Part shown: one piece after another, positions 34,624-43,247 of the stretch
Layout: every line of letters begins with the position of its first letter
Position numbering within the stretch: the first letter of the stretch is position 1
Source: Emticicia sp. C21
GTDB lineage: Bacteria; Bacteroidota; Bacteroidia; Cytophagales; Spirosomataceae
DNA length: 64,000 nt
Assembly (NCBI RefSeq): GCF_003418935.1
Contig: NZ_QVMT01000013.1
Span: 116,766-180,765 of the forward strand
Direction: 5' to 3'
Translations under genes and position numbers: made by a program
Notes under the pieces: model-generated
The model's database searches: none
The model's input: the letters and a program-made list of their open reading frames with translations, nothing else
Told to the model about the DNA's origin: nothing

Positions 34624-37383
34624 TCAATTTTGTAATAGATCGTCTGGGTCATAAACGAAACTACATGTTTTATTTATCTCTGCCCTGAAAACTGTGGAGG
34701 CATCGGCTCTGAATCCTGGCATGAGAAGAATACCATCACTTGCTTTATAGAAGACTTTTCCTGTCCCAACAACCCAGTTAGTAGCTTCAATAGTAGCAGC
34801 TTCGTAGGGTTGAACTATCACCATATTTACATCATAAGCAGGGTGTGTTAATGTGATGAGTGGAACTTTGCATTGTTCAAAAATAGCCAGAGTCATATCT
34901 GTATCATAGCCATTATAGTAATGGCCAGTAATATAAACCCTTCCAGAATTATTTAGGACCATACTTTGAAAGCTATCGTCAGTATATCCTAATTTCGGAA
35001 AAAGAAATATTCCTTCGTTTCCAAAACTCTTATCGAATTCACCATTAGTTGTTATTCTGAAAAGCTCTATATTGAAATAGGTTAACTCCCCCCTGCCAAG
35101 TTGGTCGACAAAATTACCACCGGCTAAAATTTTACCATCGGCTTGTAAAATTACAGAATGAACAGCCGCAAAAGACGGGGCACTAATGGTAAATATCCCG
35201 TCACCGGCAAAAGTATTATCTAATGCTCCGCTTGTTGTCAGGCGCACAACAGCCATGTCAGACCCTAATGCTCCACCCAAAATTACTTTTCCGTCAGCTT
35301 GTACAGCTATATCCTGTGCCCCTGCCAATAATCCTCCGATGCTCACAATGCCATCGCCTCCAAAAGAATTATCAAGACTTCCATTATCATTAAATTTCAT
35401 TGCAATAAAGCCCCCACCCTCATTCCCTATGCCGCAAACATAAATCTTCCCTGCACTTACTGTTACCGAACGGGCATTTTTACCTTCAGGGGCATTAGTG
35501 ACATACACTTTCCCATCAGTATCAAAAGTATTATCTATGGTGCCGTTTGCATTTAATCTGACTAATGCCACTGATTTGCTCGCATCATTTACATCGATGA
35601 CATTCCCACAAAGAATAATTTTACCCTCTGGTTGAAGCACCATCGAATTACATTCATCATTACCTACCAGATTAATTTTAACCATTCCATCTCCATCGAA
35701 AGTATTATCAGTACTCCCATCGGCCAGAATCCTCATCACAAAAAAGTCTTTATCATTTGGGTCTATATTTGAAATAGTACCAGCCAGAAGAATTTTTCCG
35801 TCAGAAAGAATAGTTAACGCATAAGCAATAGTATCATAGCCACCTGTGTAATAGGTCATTCTTCCATTATTTCCAAATGAAGTGTCTAAGCGGCCGTCTT
35901 TCATATATCTGGCAACAGCAATTACTTTTCTTAATCCATTATAGCTAAACCCTGCAATAACTATTCTGCGTTGTGCGTCAATAGCGATATCATAGGCTCT
36001 GTCGTCATAATTCCCGAAAGAAGTGTATAGCCTATTAGTGAGGCTCTCAAATCGATAATGCCCATGCAACCGGCAAAAAGCAAAATCATCATTGCTACCA
36101 TTTTTGTTTTTTCCTGCGACCAATACTTTATTATCATTTTGTAGAATCATAGCATTTCCCTCTTCACTCATGCCCTCTGTGAAAGAAATATTAGTATGTC
36201 CATCGCCTGAGAAAGTAGCATCTAAAAAGCCAGAAGTATTAAATCGTGCTACCAATATATCATCGTTGGCAGGCACATTAATCGTATGGCGTGTTCCGTC
36301 TATTTCTACTACTTCATAACTATACGCATTAATATGGGTGGTTCCTGCCACCACTATTTTTTCATCATCCTGAATGGCTACTGCATTGGCAAAATCATGG
36401 CCCTGACCTACCGGGGTATATAGCGCGCCACCGATGCCAAATCCATCATCAGGCGTTCCATCAATATGGTAGCGAGCCATGCCAATATTATATTTGCCAT
36501 TAACTAAACTTGCTCCGGCTACAACAATTTTCCCATCTTTTTGTAAAGTGGCAGCCCGTACAAAATCTGTACTGCCACTCAAATTAGTTGAAACTCTACC
36601 ATCGCCACTAAAGCTATTATCCAAAGTACCATCCTCATTCAAACGGATGGTCATAAAATCTCCATTAGACTCCCCTGTTACAATTATTTTACCATTGGGA
36701 GCAAGTAATATTGCACGAGCAATACCAGCCGGATAATTGGTACTTCCAAAGGTGGAACCATAGAAACTTAAATCTATATCTCCATTAGGCAAATATCTTC
36801 TGATAGAAAACTGATTCCCCACATCCGAGTATCTTTGCCCGACGGCAATTATTCTCCCCAGATTATCAATGGCTACCCCATAAAAAATATCAGTGCTGCT
36901 TTCACCCTCAACGAGTTTGCCATCTCCACTGAAATTTGGGTCTAAATCACCATTATCCTTATATCTTACGATAAAATATTCATAGCCTGTTCCACTTGAT
37001 GTTGAACGCGTAGTACCCACAACAGTTATTTTTTCATCACCAACATTATCAACCTGAATAGCAACGCCAAATGCTTCTGCTATTCCCGGCCCACTGATAG
37101 TAGGGAGCGCAATGGTTTGTTTTCCATCATCAGAAAAACGGGTATCTAATGTACCATCTATAAGATATCGAGCTATGGCTACGTTGCTTCCGGTTTTGCC
37201 GACAGTTACAAATCTCGCGTTTTCTTTATCTAAAACTATTGCATTAGCTCTATCAGAGCCTGAAAAGTCTGTTGTTGATAATCCGTTTCCTGAAAAGGAA
37301 TTATCTAAGGCAGCGGTAGTTTGTGCTGCGACACAGGAGTAAACAAAACACAATAGAACAGCTAATTGAGTAGATTTTTTCAT
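34624..37383 (-). CDS. Delta-60 (DUF5122) repeat surface protein with a 3-coathanger-type C-terminus
   Basis: A 919-residue protein from the preferred start MKKSTQLAVLLCFVYSC at 37383. An in-frame codon at 37485 would overlap the upstream gene and hide the signal peptide. The body holds about a dozen delta-60 repeats of the form GTLDNSFSGDGRVSTNLSGS followed by DGKIVVAG, which build a propeller-like array. The last 70 residues (ATNWVVGTGKVFYKASDGIL, LMPGFRADASTVFRAEINKTC) match the tail of the neighbouring ELWxxDGT protein. It begins 31 bp after that gene, so the two are co-transcribed. Probably secreted or surface bound, function unknown. Confidence 0.85.
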   Translation of the reverse strand: MKKSTQLAVLLCFVYSCVAAQTTAALDNSFSGNGLSTTDFSGSDRANAIVLDKENARFVTVGKTGSNVAIARYLIDGTLDTRFSDDGKQTIALPTISGPGIAEAFGVAIQVDNVGDEKITVVGTTRSTSSGTGYEYFIVRYKDNGDLDPNFSGDGKLVEGESSTDIFYGVAIDNLGRIIAVGQRYSDVGNQFSIRRYLPNGDIDLSFYGSTFGSTNYPAGIARAILLAPNGKIIVTGESNGDFMTIRLNEDGTLDNSFSGDGRVSTNLSGSTDFVRAATLQKDGKIVVAGASLVNGKYNIGMARYHIDGTPDDGFGIGGALYTPVGQGHDFANAVAIQDDEKIVVAGTTHINAYSYEVVEIDGTRHTINVPANDDILVARFNTSGFLDATFSGDGHTNISFTEGMSEEGNAMILQNDNKVLVAGKNKNGSNDDFAFCRLHGHYRFESLTNRLYTSFGNYDDRAYDIAIDAQRRIVIAGFSYNGLRKVIAVARYMKDGRLDTSFGNNGRMTYYTGGYDTIAYALTILSDGKILLAGTISNIDPNDKDFFVMRILADGSTDNTFDGDGMVKINLVGNDECNSMVLQPEGKIILCGNVIDVNDASKSVALVRLNANGTIDNTFDTDGKVYVTNAPEGKNARSVTVSAGKIYVCGIGNEGGGFIAMKFNDNGSLDNSFGGDGIVSIGGLLAGAQDIAVQADGKVILGGALGSDMAVVRLTTSGALDNTFAGDGIFTISAPSFAAVHSVILQADGKILAGGNFVDQLGRGELTYFNIELFRITTNGEFDKSFGNEGIFLFPKLGYTDDSFQSMVLNNSGRVYITGHYYNGYDTDMTLAIFEQCKVPLITLTHPAYDVNMVIVQPYEAATIEATNWVVGTGKVFYKASDGILLMPGFRADASTVFRAEINKTCSFVYDPDDLLQN

Positions 37384-37414
37384 GACAATCTGCAAGTTAT
37401 GTTGTGAGATTTTA

Positions 37415-40192
37415 TTAATTACACCCTCTGGCTTCTGCACGAAAAACATTGTTTCTTGTCGATACCGCGTCATTTGCGGAAACACTAAAGCCGGGTGTAA
37501 GCAGCACCGAATTTCCTGCGAAATAATTCAACGTTCTCCCTTGTGTAATTTTGTGATATGCTTCTATGGTCTGAACAGCATGATAAGTATAACTTGGTGC
37601 AAAAGTATATTGATTGAAAGAACCAGTTAAAGGACAGGGTTTATAATTGAATAGTTCGTTTCCATTTAACCCATTATCGGCAGCGAAATATAATGTCCCG
37701 TTCATATTAATCAATTGTGTGGGGTTGGCGTCATTTAATTCTGAATCATTTTCATCGTTCAGGTTATAGACGAGTACTGTCCCTCCTGCCGTGCCATCCG
37801 TTTTCCAGAGTTCAGTACCCAATCTTGGGTGATAAGCACTAAAATAAAGTGTATTGCCTACCACACAGAAATTTTTTGGGTTGCTGCTGCCATTGCCTTC
37901 AACAATATCTTTTATCATTAATGTTCCTTGCGGTGTTCCATCCGATTTCCAGAGTTCCTGACCGTTAATCCCATCGTCGGCTGAGAAAAAAAGGTTTGTA
38001 TTAAACTTAATGAGGTTATTGATATTTGGAGAGCTATTACCCGGTTTAATATCCTTTACTATGGTTGTAGTTGCCAGTGTTCCATCTGTTTTCCAGAGTT
38101 CTGTACCATTTATTCCATCATCGGCAGTAAAATAAAGCCTGTCACTGACTGGTGTAAAATTAGATGGATTACTGCTAAGCGGTGTACCGCCGGATGAACC
38201 GGCATTAATATCTTTCAATAAGGTCAAAGTACTCCCGGCAAGGTAAAATAATTCTTCTCCGCTGGTAGAAGAAAAGGCTTGTACATATAGTTTTGTTGAA
38301 GTTCTGGCTATTTCTCCATTAATGGGATCTACTGTATAATTACTGGGGCCGATGGCGACAGTTCCTACACTTGTCCCATCTGATTCATATAAATTCGTTG
38401 CTGATCCTGCATTCGCAAAGAAGTATAGATTACCATTAAACTCTATGAGGTGATTAGGTGAACTATTGCCAGTGGCATTGATATTCTTTACGAGAACAGT
38501 TCCGACGTCGGTACCATTGGATTTCCAGAGCTCTCTATCACCTAAATTTGTAGCAGCAAAATAAAAACTGCTGCCTACGGCGGTTAATTCCGTAGGATTA
38601 CTGCTATTCTGTATTCCTCCCCCACCTGTTCCAGTATATATATCTTTTATCTGCGTTGAATTGACACCATCCGACATCAGCAATTCTCTCCCATTGAAAT
38701 ACTCACCACTAAAGTACATCAGGTTATTAAATGCCAGAAAATCTGAAGGATTTTTACCAGGAAGGCTCTGAGCATAAGAACTTGAATTATTATTATTTAC
38801 AGCAAAAAGATGGGTGCTGTATTGGTCTGTAGCGCCGAAAAAAAGGAAGTTATTAAGCTTAGCTAAATTGTATGGATTACCATCGAAATTATTCGGTTCG
38901 ACATCCTTGACTAAAGTCATATTTGCGTTTCCGGCTTTCTTCCAGATTTCAAAACCTGTATTATCATCATTAGCTAAAAAATAAATAATACTCCCATCGT
39001 CGATGATGAAATTGCCCGGAAAACTACCCTGAATACCTGGCCGTAAATCTTGTGTTATAACTGTCCCTGCAGGTGTTCCGTCTGTCTTCCATAATTCATC
39101 ACCATGTTCCTGCTCTTTTGCCGTAAAAAAAACACTTCCGTCTGCTAAACCAAAAAATGTAATGTAGGGACTTGCATTATCGTATCTGGCAAAATTCCTG
39201 AGCAGGGTGAAAGTAGTGCCATTATACTTATAAACTGTATATTCATTCTCAAAATCGACAAAATACAGTGCTCCGTTTACATTAGTCAGGTAATAACCAT
39301 CTAAACTCGAAACTGGTGTCGTACCTGCTTCTGTTCCATTAGATTTATAAATATTGCCATAAACTGAGAAATAAATGAATCCGTTAAAGACCGTCAGATA
39401 ACCTGGCCCACTGCCAAACGGACCTTCATTAATATCTTTTACCAATTTGGTATTGGCAATTGTACCATCAGATTTCCAGAGTTCCGATCCACTTATTCCA
39501 TCATCTGCTGCAAAATATAGCTCATTATTGAAAGTAATATGTGCATAAGTAGAAGAAACAAACTCTCTCAGTATAATCGTCCCTCCTTCTGTACCGTTGG
39601 TCTTCCACAATTGCTGAGCCCCGGACGGTGTATCCACCGTAAAGAATAAAGTATTGATGCCTGGAATGATACTTTGAATAGTATTATTGACCGGAAAGAC
39701 TTTTATCAGAACTGTACCTGCTTCTGTACCATCAGATTTCCATAGCTCGCCGCTATTAGCGGAAAAATAGAGTGTACTATTGAAGTTTTTTAGTTCACGC
39801 GGGAAACTGCCGTCCGAATTAGGGACGATATTTTTTACAAGAACAGTACTTGCCGTGGTACCGCTTGTTTTCCATAACTCATTGCCATTAACGGGGTCAG
39901 AAGCAGCAAAATATACAGTATTCCCTATATTGGCGAAATAATTGAGGCGACTTCCATTAGATGATGGATAAATATCTTTTATCATAACCGTACCTGCAGA
40001 AGTACCGTCAGTTTTCCAAAGTTCCTCTCCATATACACCATCATTTGCCCGAAAGTATATAATACCATTCACATTAATCATGGGCTTATTGGGTCGATAC
40101 GCATTCCCAATTAAATCAGAGACAAGTTTGGGAGTCTGGGCAGATACGCCATAGCAGAAAAGGAGAGTAAGAAAGTAAAGTTTTTTTTTCAT
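37415..40192 (-). CDS. ELWxxDGT-repeat surface protein with a 3-coathanger-type C-terminus
   Basis: A 925-residue protein with a signal peptide (MKKKLYFLTLLFCYGVSAQ). It holds at least twelve copies of the ELWKTDGTxAGT motif at intervals of 45-75 residues, each followed by VLVKDI and then GxLYFxAxD. This is the ELWxxDGT family of Bacteroidota surface proteins. The C-terminal 65 residues (TIEAYHKITQGRTLNYFAG, SVLLTPGFSV, FRAEARGC) are the same type of domain as in the next gene and probably anchor or sort the protein (inference). First gene of a two-gene operon. Confidence 0.87.
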   Translation of the reverse strand: MKKKLYFLTLLFCYGVSAQTPKLVSDLIGNAYRPNKPMINVNGIIYFRANDGVYGEELWKTDGTSAGTVMIKDIYPSSNGSRLNYFANIGNTVYFAASDPVNGNELWKTSGTTASTVLVKNIVPNSDGSFPRELKNFNSTLYFSANSGELWKSDGTEAGTVLIKVFPVNNTIQSIIPGINTLFFTVDTPSGAQQLWKTNGTEGGTIILREFVSSTYAHITFNNELYFAADDGISGSELWKSDGTIANTKLVKDINEGPFGSGPGYLTVFNGFIYFSVYGNIYKSNGTEAGTTPVSSLDGYYLTNVNGALYFVDFENEYTVYKYNGTTFTLLRNFARYDNASPYITFFGLADGSVFFTAKEQEHGDELWKTDGTPAGTVITQDLRPGIQGSFPGNFIIDDGSIIYFLANDDNTGFEIWKKAGNANMTLVKDVEPNNFDGNPYNLAKLNNFLFFGATDQYSTHLFAVNNNNSSSYAQSLPGKNPSDFLAFNNLMYFSGEYFNGRELLMSDGVNSTQIKDIYTGTGGGGIQNSSNPTELTAVGSSFYFAATNLGDRELWKSNGTDVGTVLVKNINATGNSSPNHLIEFNGNLYFFANAGSATNLYESDGTSVGTVAIGPSNYTVDPINGEIARTSTKLYVQAFSSTSGEELFYLAGSTLTLLKDINAGSSGGTPLSSNPSNFTPVSDRLYFTADDGINGTELWKTDGTLATTTIVKDIKPGNSSPNINNLIKFNTNLFFSADDGINGQELWKSDGTPQGTLMIKDIVEGNGSSNPKNFCVVGNTLYFSAYHPRLGTELWKTDGTAGGTVLVYNLNDENDSELNDANPTQLINMNGTLYFAADNGLNGNELFNYKPCPLTGSFNQYTFAPSYTYHAVQTIEAYHKITQGRTLNYFAGNSVLLTPGFSVSANDAVSTRNNVFRAEARGCN

Positions 40193-40389
40193 GGCTTAGT
40201 TAATTGCGTAGAGTACACATAAGTAGCTAATAGTCAAGACAATAACTTTGCTACCAAACAACTAATTTAACCGCTGGATAAAAAAAACGAAAGCATTCAC
40301 TCCAATAATTGGCCAATTATTTATTAAAAGGCAAGTCTATATAATTGGGAGAATTAAAATAACATTGAAATGACGATGGCAGGGATTTG

Positions 40390-41514
40390 TCAGTTACCTT
40401 TCAAAATATGATTGACTATTTTCTCTGAGCTTAGATTGATATCTCTTAAGATACCTGTTAAAGGCAAATTAAAGCCTACGAAATATAAGCCTTTATAAGG
40501 TTCTTCATCAAACCACATGGCTTTGGGATAGCCTCTTTCATTGAGAATTGGTGCTATTTTTTCAACAATCTGCTCTAACCGTGCATGGTAGCCTGTTGCC
40601 ATAACGATAATATCAATGGGTTGTTTTTCACCATTTACAAATACCACTTCATTGGGTGTCAATTCTTTTATATCAGGCATTGCTTTTATATTGCCTGCTT
40701 TTATCTGTGCCAATGTCCCCACATCAATTACTGCTACTTTACCTTGTGTCCGTAATTGTTCAGAGGGTGCCTGGGGTGAAATCGGTATACCCGTTCCTTT
40801 AGCTGCTTTGAGAAGCAGGCGCTTGAATTGTCGGGCAATGAAATCATAAAAGGTATTACCAAAGCGAATAAAGAATATAGCCAGGCTTTGGCTTGAACGA
40901 CCTGCAAATTCTCTTTTAATAATATTAACCGGATTGCGGATTGACACAAAAGTCATGGCACCGCTTTCATATAAATCAAGTGCTATTTCGGCACCTGAGT
41001 TGCCGTATCCCACTACCAGCACACTCTTATCTTTGTAGGGTTTGCCGTTTTTGTATTTTTCTGAGTGAAATATCTCGCCTTTAAAATCTTCCTGACCTTT
41101 GAAAGTTGGTATTTTAGGCACCCGGTTATAGCCAGTGGCTACCAGTACATTTTTTGCTTCAAAGGTTTCATCTTTAGTTTGGACTATCCAGTTATTGCCT
41201 TTTTTCTTGATTGAAGTTACTTCCTGATTGAAAATAGGTTTTATGTTGAAATGCTTAACATATTGGTCAAGGTAGGCAATGTATTGATTTCTGGGCACAA
41301 AGGTTGGATAGTCTTTTGGAAAGGGCAAATGCGGTAATTCTGAATATTTTTTATCTGTATGCAGATGCAATCGGTCGTAATGACTTCTCCAGGCAATGCC
41401 AATGGTATCTGATTTCTCTATTATTTCGAAAGGTATACCTGATTTACTGAACCTACCTGCGATAGACAAACCTGATGGACCTGCACCAATAATAAGATTT
41501 TCAATGATTGCCAT
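40390..41514 (-). CDS. Flavin-containing monooxygenase-like FAD/NAD(P)-binding protein
   Basis: A 374-residue cytosolic flavoenzyme. FAD binding is seen in LIIGAGPSGLSIAGRF (start) and NAD(P)H binding in VLVVGYGNSGAEIALDLYESG (about 165-185). Between them lie IGIAWRSHYDRLHLHTDK and a YUCCA/FMO-type ATGYNRVPKIPTFKGQEDFKGEIFHSEKY. The C-terminal IIVMATGYHARLEQIV matches the family ATGY motif. Such enzymes hydroxylate N, S or carbonyl carbon centres, and the substrate is unknown. The ATG overlaps the end of pabC by 14 bp, so translation is probably coupled. Confidence 0.85.
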   Translation of the reverse strand: MAIIENLIIGAGPSGLSIAGRFSKSGIPFEIIEKSDTIGIAWRSHYDRLHLHTDKKYSELPHLPFPKDYPTFVPRNQYIAYLDQYVKHFNIKPIFNQEVTSIKKKGNNWIVQTKDETFEAKNVLVATGYNRVPKIPTFKGQEDFKGEIFHSEKYKNGKPYKDKSVLVVGYGNSGAEIALDLYESGAMTFVSIRNPVNIIKREFAGRSSQSLAIFFIRFGNTFYDFIARQFKRLLLKAAKGTGIPISPQAPSEQLRTQGKVAVIDVGTLAQIKAGNIKAMPDIKELTPNEVVFVNGEKQPIDIIVMATGYHARLEQIVEKIAPILNERGYPKAMWFDEEPYKGLYFVGFNLPLTGILRDINLSSEKIVNHILKGN

Positions 41515-42118
41515 GTATTACAAGGTGGTTGATGTGTATAGTGAAATCATAAACGATATTCAAATCCCGCATAGCATTGATTAACGATAGTTTTTTGAAA
41601 TGCTCCAAGTCTTCAACCTTAATTGTTGCCTCTTTCAGGATTTTATTATCCAGCAAATATTGTCTTTTTGTACCTTTTAATAATGGTGTATCTGGTGTTA
41701 GCCAATCCTGCCCATCAAAAAAAGCAATATTAGCAAAGGTAGCATCTGTCAGATAACTATTATGCAAGATAAATACATCATCTGTCTTTGGGTTTTGTGC
41801 CAGAACTTGCTGAAATTGACTTCTGTCTTCATATTTATAAGGATAGGTAATGCTTGTATCTTCTACAAATTGAATAGTTTTAGGATGCTTGAAATGATAT
41901 TCAAAAAACTCAATTTTCTCAATTTCCTCTTTATAACTGACCCGACACCGATAGATACCCTCTCCTATCCAATCAGGTATATGAATGAGTTTTTCTAAAT
42001 CTGGGTTTTCATTTATTCCTAATAAATCCCTCCTGCTTTGCTTTACCCTTTGGTTATGGTAAGCAAGATTGTGCAATTTTCTGTTTTGCAATTGTATGGT
42101 CTCGAACAATAGGGACAT
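41501..42118 (-). CDS. pabC: Aminotransferase class IV, probable aminodeoxychorismate lyase
   Basis: A 205-residue PLP enzyme, shorter than the usual 270, as is common for compact class IV members in Bacteroidota. The N-terminal LLFETIQLQNRKLHNLAYHNQR matches the family start. The central TDDVFILHNSYLTDATFANIAFFDG and WLTPDTPLLKGTKRQYLLD are the class IV core. The likely PLP lysine is in PYKYEDRS. The pabB neighbour makes release of 4-aminobenzoate for folate the best role. The start overlaps pabB by 65 bp, and no later Met would keep the conserved N-terminus. Confidence 0.8.
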   Translation of the reverse strand: MSLLFETIQLQNRKLHNLAYHNQRVKQSRRDLLGINENPDLEKLIHIPDWIGEGIYRCRVSYKEEIEKIEFFEYHFKHPKTIQFVEDTSITYPYKYEDRSQFQQVLAQNPKTDDVFILHNSYLTDATFANIAFFDGQDWLTPDTPLLKGTKRQYLLDNKILKEATIKVEDLEHFKKLSLINAMRDLNIVYDFTIHINHLVIHGNH

Positions 42119-43127
42119 ATATCTTCTGAATCATTTCTTCGTATTCTTTTTCTGCAAGGCTATTAGCTGTAATGCCACCCCCACTTTTAAAGGTCAGACT
42201 TCCATCAGGCTTTTGTTCTATAAATCGAATCATTACCCCGGCATCTAAAGTTTTGCCATCAAAAATGCCGAAGATGCCGGTATAAAAGCCTCTCTTGTCT
42301 ATTCCTGTGTCTGACTTTAAATAAGTTTCTTTTTCCGCTGTTTGAATGATTTCAACTGTTTTGGCTTTAGGCGCACCACTAATTGACCCCGCGGGCAACA
42401 TTCTGAATAAAATGTCACCTAAATTTTCTCGCCAATCATTACGCAATATTCCGCTAATCTGCGAACTTAATTGTAATAGCTCGCTTCCATCCTGAGTTTC
42501 TATCTTATCAAGATACCTGAATTTCTCAACCCATACTTTTTCTGCCACACTGCTTAAATCATTCCGAATCAAATCGACAATAGTTGTATGCTCGTAAAAC
42601 TCCTTCCGGTCGTTTAGCAGAATAGTTTCGGCATTGGGTATAGAGGCATCTATTGTCCCTTTCATCGGGAAAGACGAAATCCTGCCTGTTTCATCAATCT
42701 GTACAAAAATTTCAGGTGAAAAGCAGACAAACTGGTCATTCCACCAGAATTTGTATTTAGCCTGACTTCGTTTGAAAACCTCCAACAAGTTAATATTCAA
42801 ACTGATAGGCGTTTCACAAGTTAAATTAGTCAAAAAACTATTTCCCTGAAAAATATTCTTCTGCACATAATCGAAACCCTTTTCGTACTGCTCAAATTCT
42901 ATTGGAAATTTTTCCAATCTTACTTCTTCCTTTTCCTCAAAATCATCTGTTTCAAAAACTTCATTTGTCTTCCCATTTACCCAAAACTTAAGCACTTTAC
43001 GATCTATCCTGTCAAGCGGTTCTACCACACAATTCTCTCCCTGAAAGTCAATTATGAACAAAAACGGAGTACTTTCAGTCGAAAAAAAGTTAAATTTTGA
43101 GATTGCGCTCTGTCTATTGATTTTCAC
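42054..43127 (-). CDS. pabB: Aminodeoxychorismate synthase component I (chorismate-binding)
   Basis: A 357-residue protein of the chorismate-binding family in a compact form. Recognisable segments are QKNIFQGNSFLTNLTCETPI, FSPEIFVQID, FPMKGTIDAS, the active-site region LPAGSISGAPKAKTVEIIQT, GFYTGIFGIF and KSGGGITANSLAEKEYEEM. It aminates chorismate to 4-amino-4-deoxychorismate. A glutaminase partner (PabA) is not seen nearby. The overlap with pabC supports a folate role over anthranilate or isochorismate synthesis. Confidence 0.85.
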   Translation of the reverse strand: MKINRQSAISKFNFFSTESTPFLFIIDFQGENCVVEPLDRIDRKVLKFWVNGKTNEVFETDDFEEKEEVRLEKFPIEFEQYEKGFDYVQKNIFQGNSFLTNLTCETPISLNINLLEVFKRSQAKYKFWWNDQFVCFSPEIFVQIDETGRISSFPMKGTIDASIPNAETILLNDRKEFYEHTTIVDLIRNDLSSVAEKVWVEKFRYLDKIETQDGSELLQLSSQISGILRNDWRENLGDILFRMLPAGSISGAPKAKTVEIIQTAEKETYLKSDTGIDKRGFYTGIFGIFDGKTLDAGVMIRFIEQKPDGSLTFKSGGGITANSLAEKEYEEMIQKIYVPIVRDHTIAKQKIAQSCLP

Positions 43128-43167
43128 TTTTAAAAGCGTTTTTATAACATTTAGACGATTCTAACTG

Positions 43168-43200
43168 CAAAAGTATTAATAGTTTTGTTTATTAAGGCAA
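43168..43200 (-). promoter_or_regulatory. pabB operon promoter, interlocked with the divergent promoter
   Basis: On the minus strand TTG (43198-43200), a 22-bp spacer and TACTTTTG (43168-43175). A plus-strand box TAGTTTTG at 43180-43187 serves the divergent amidohydrolase gene at 43248. The two -7 boxes are only 4 bp apart, so the polymerases should exclude each other. Confidence 0.5.
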
Positions 43201-43247
43201 AATTATCAAATTCGCAATATCAATAACCAAACATCACAAACCTATCC

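Noticed and set aside
36092..36736. Plus-strand reading frames opposite the delta-60 protein
   Set aside because: They are antisense shadows of a repeated coding sequence, without start signals or recognisable protein features.
37384..37485. Longer N-terminus of the delta-60 protein
   Set aside because: It overlaps the upstream gene's end and would bury the signal peptide that begins at 37383.
34624..40192. Integrated prophage suggested by the tail-fiber (S74) domain nearby
   Set aside because: No capsid, terminase, integrase or lysis genes are present; S74 domains occur in ordinary Bacteroidota surface proteins.
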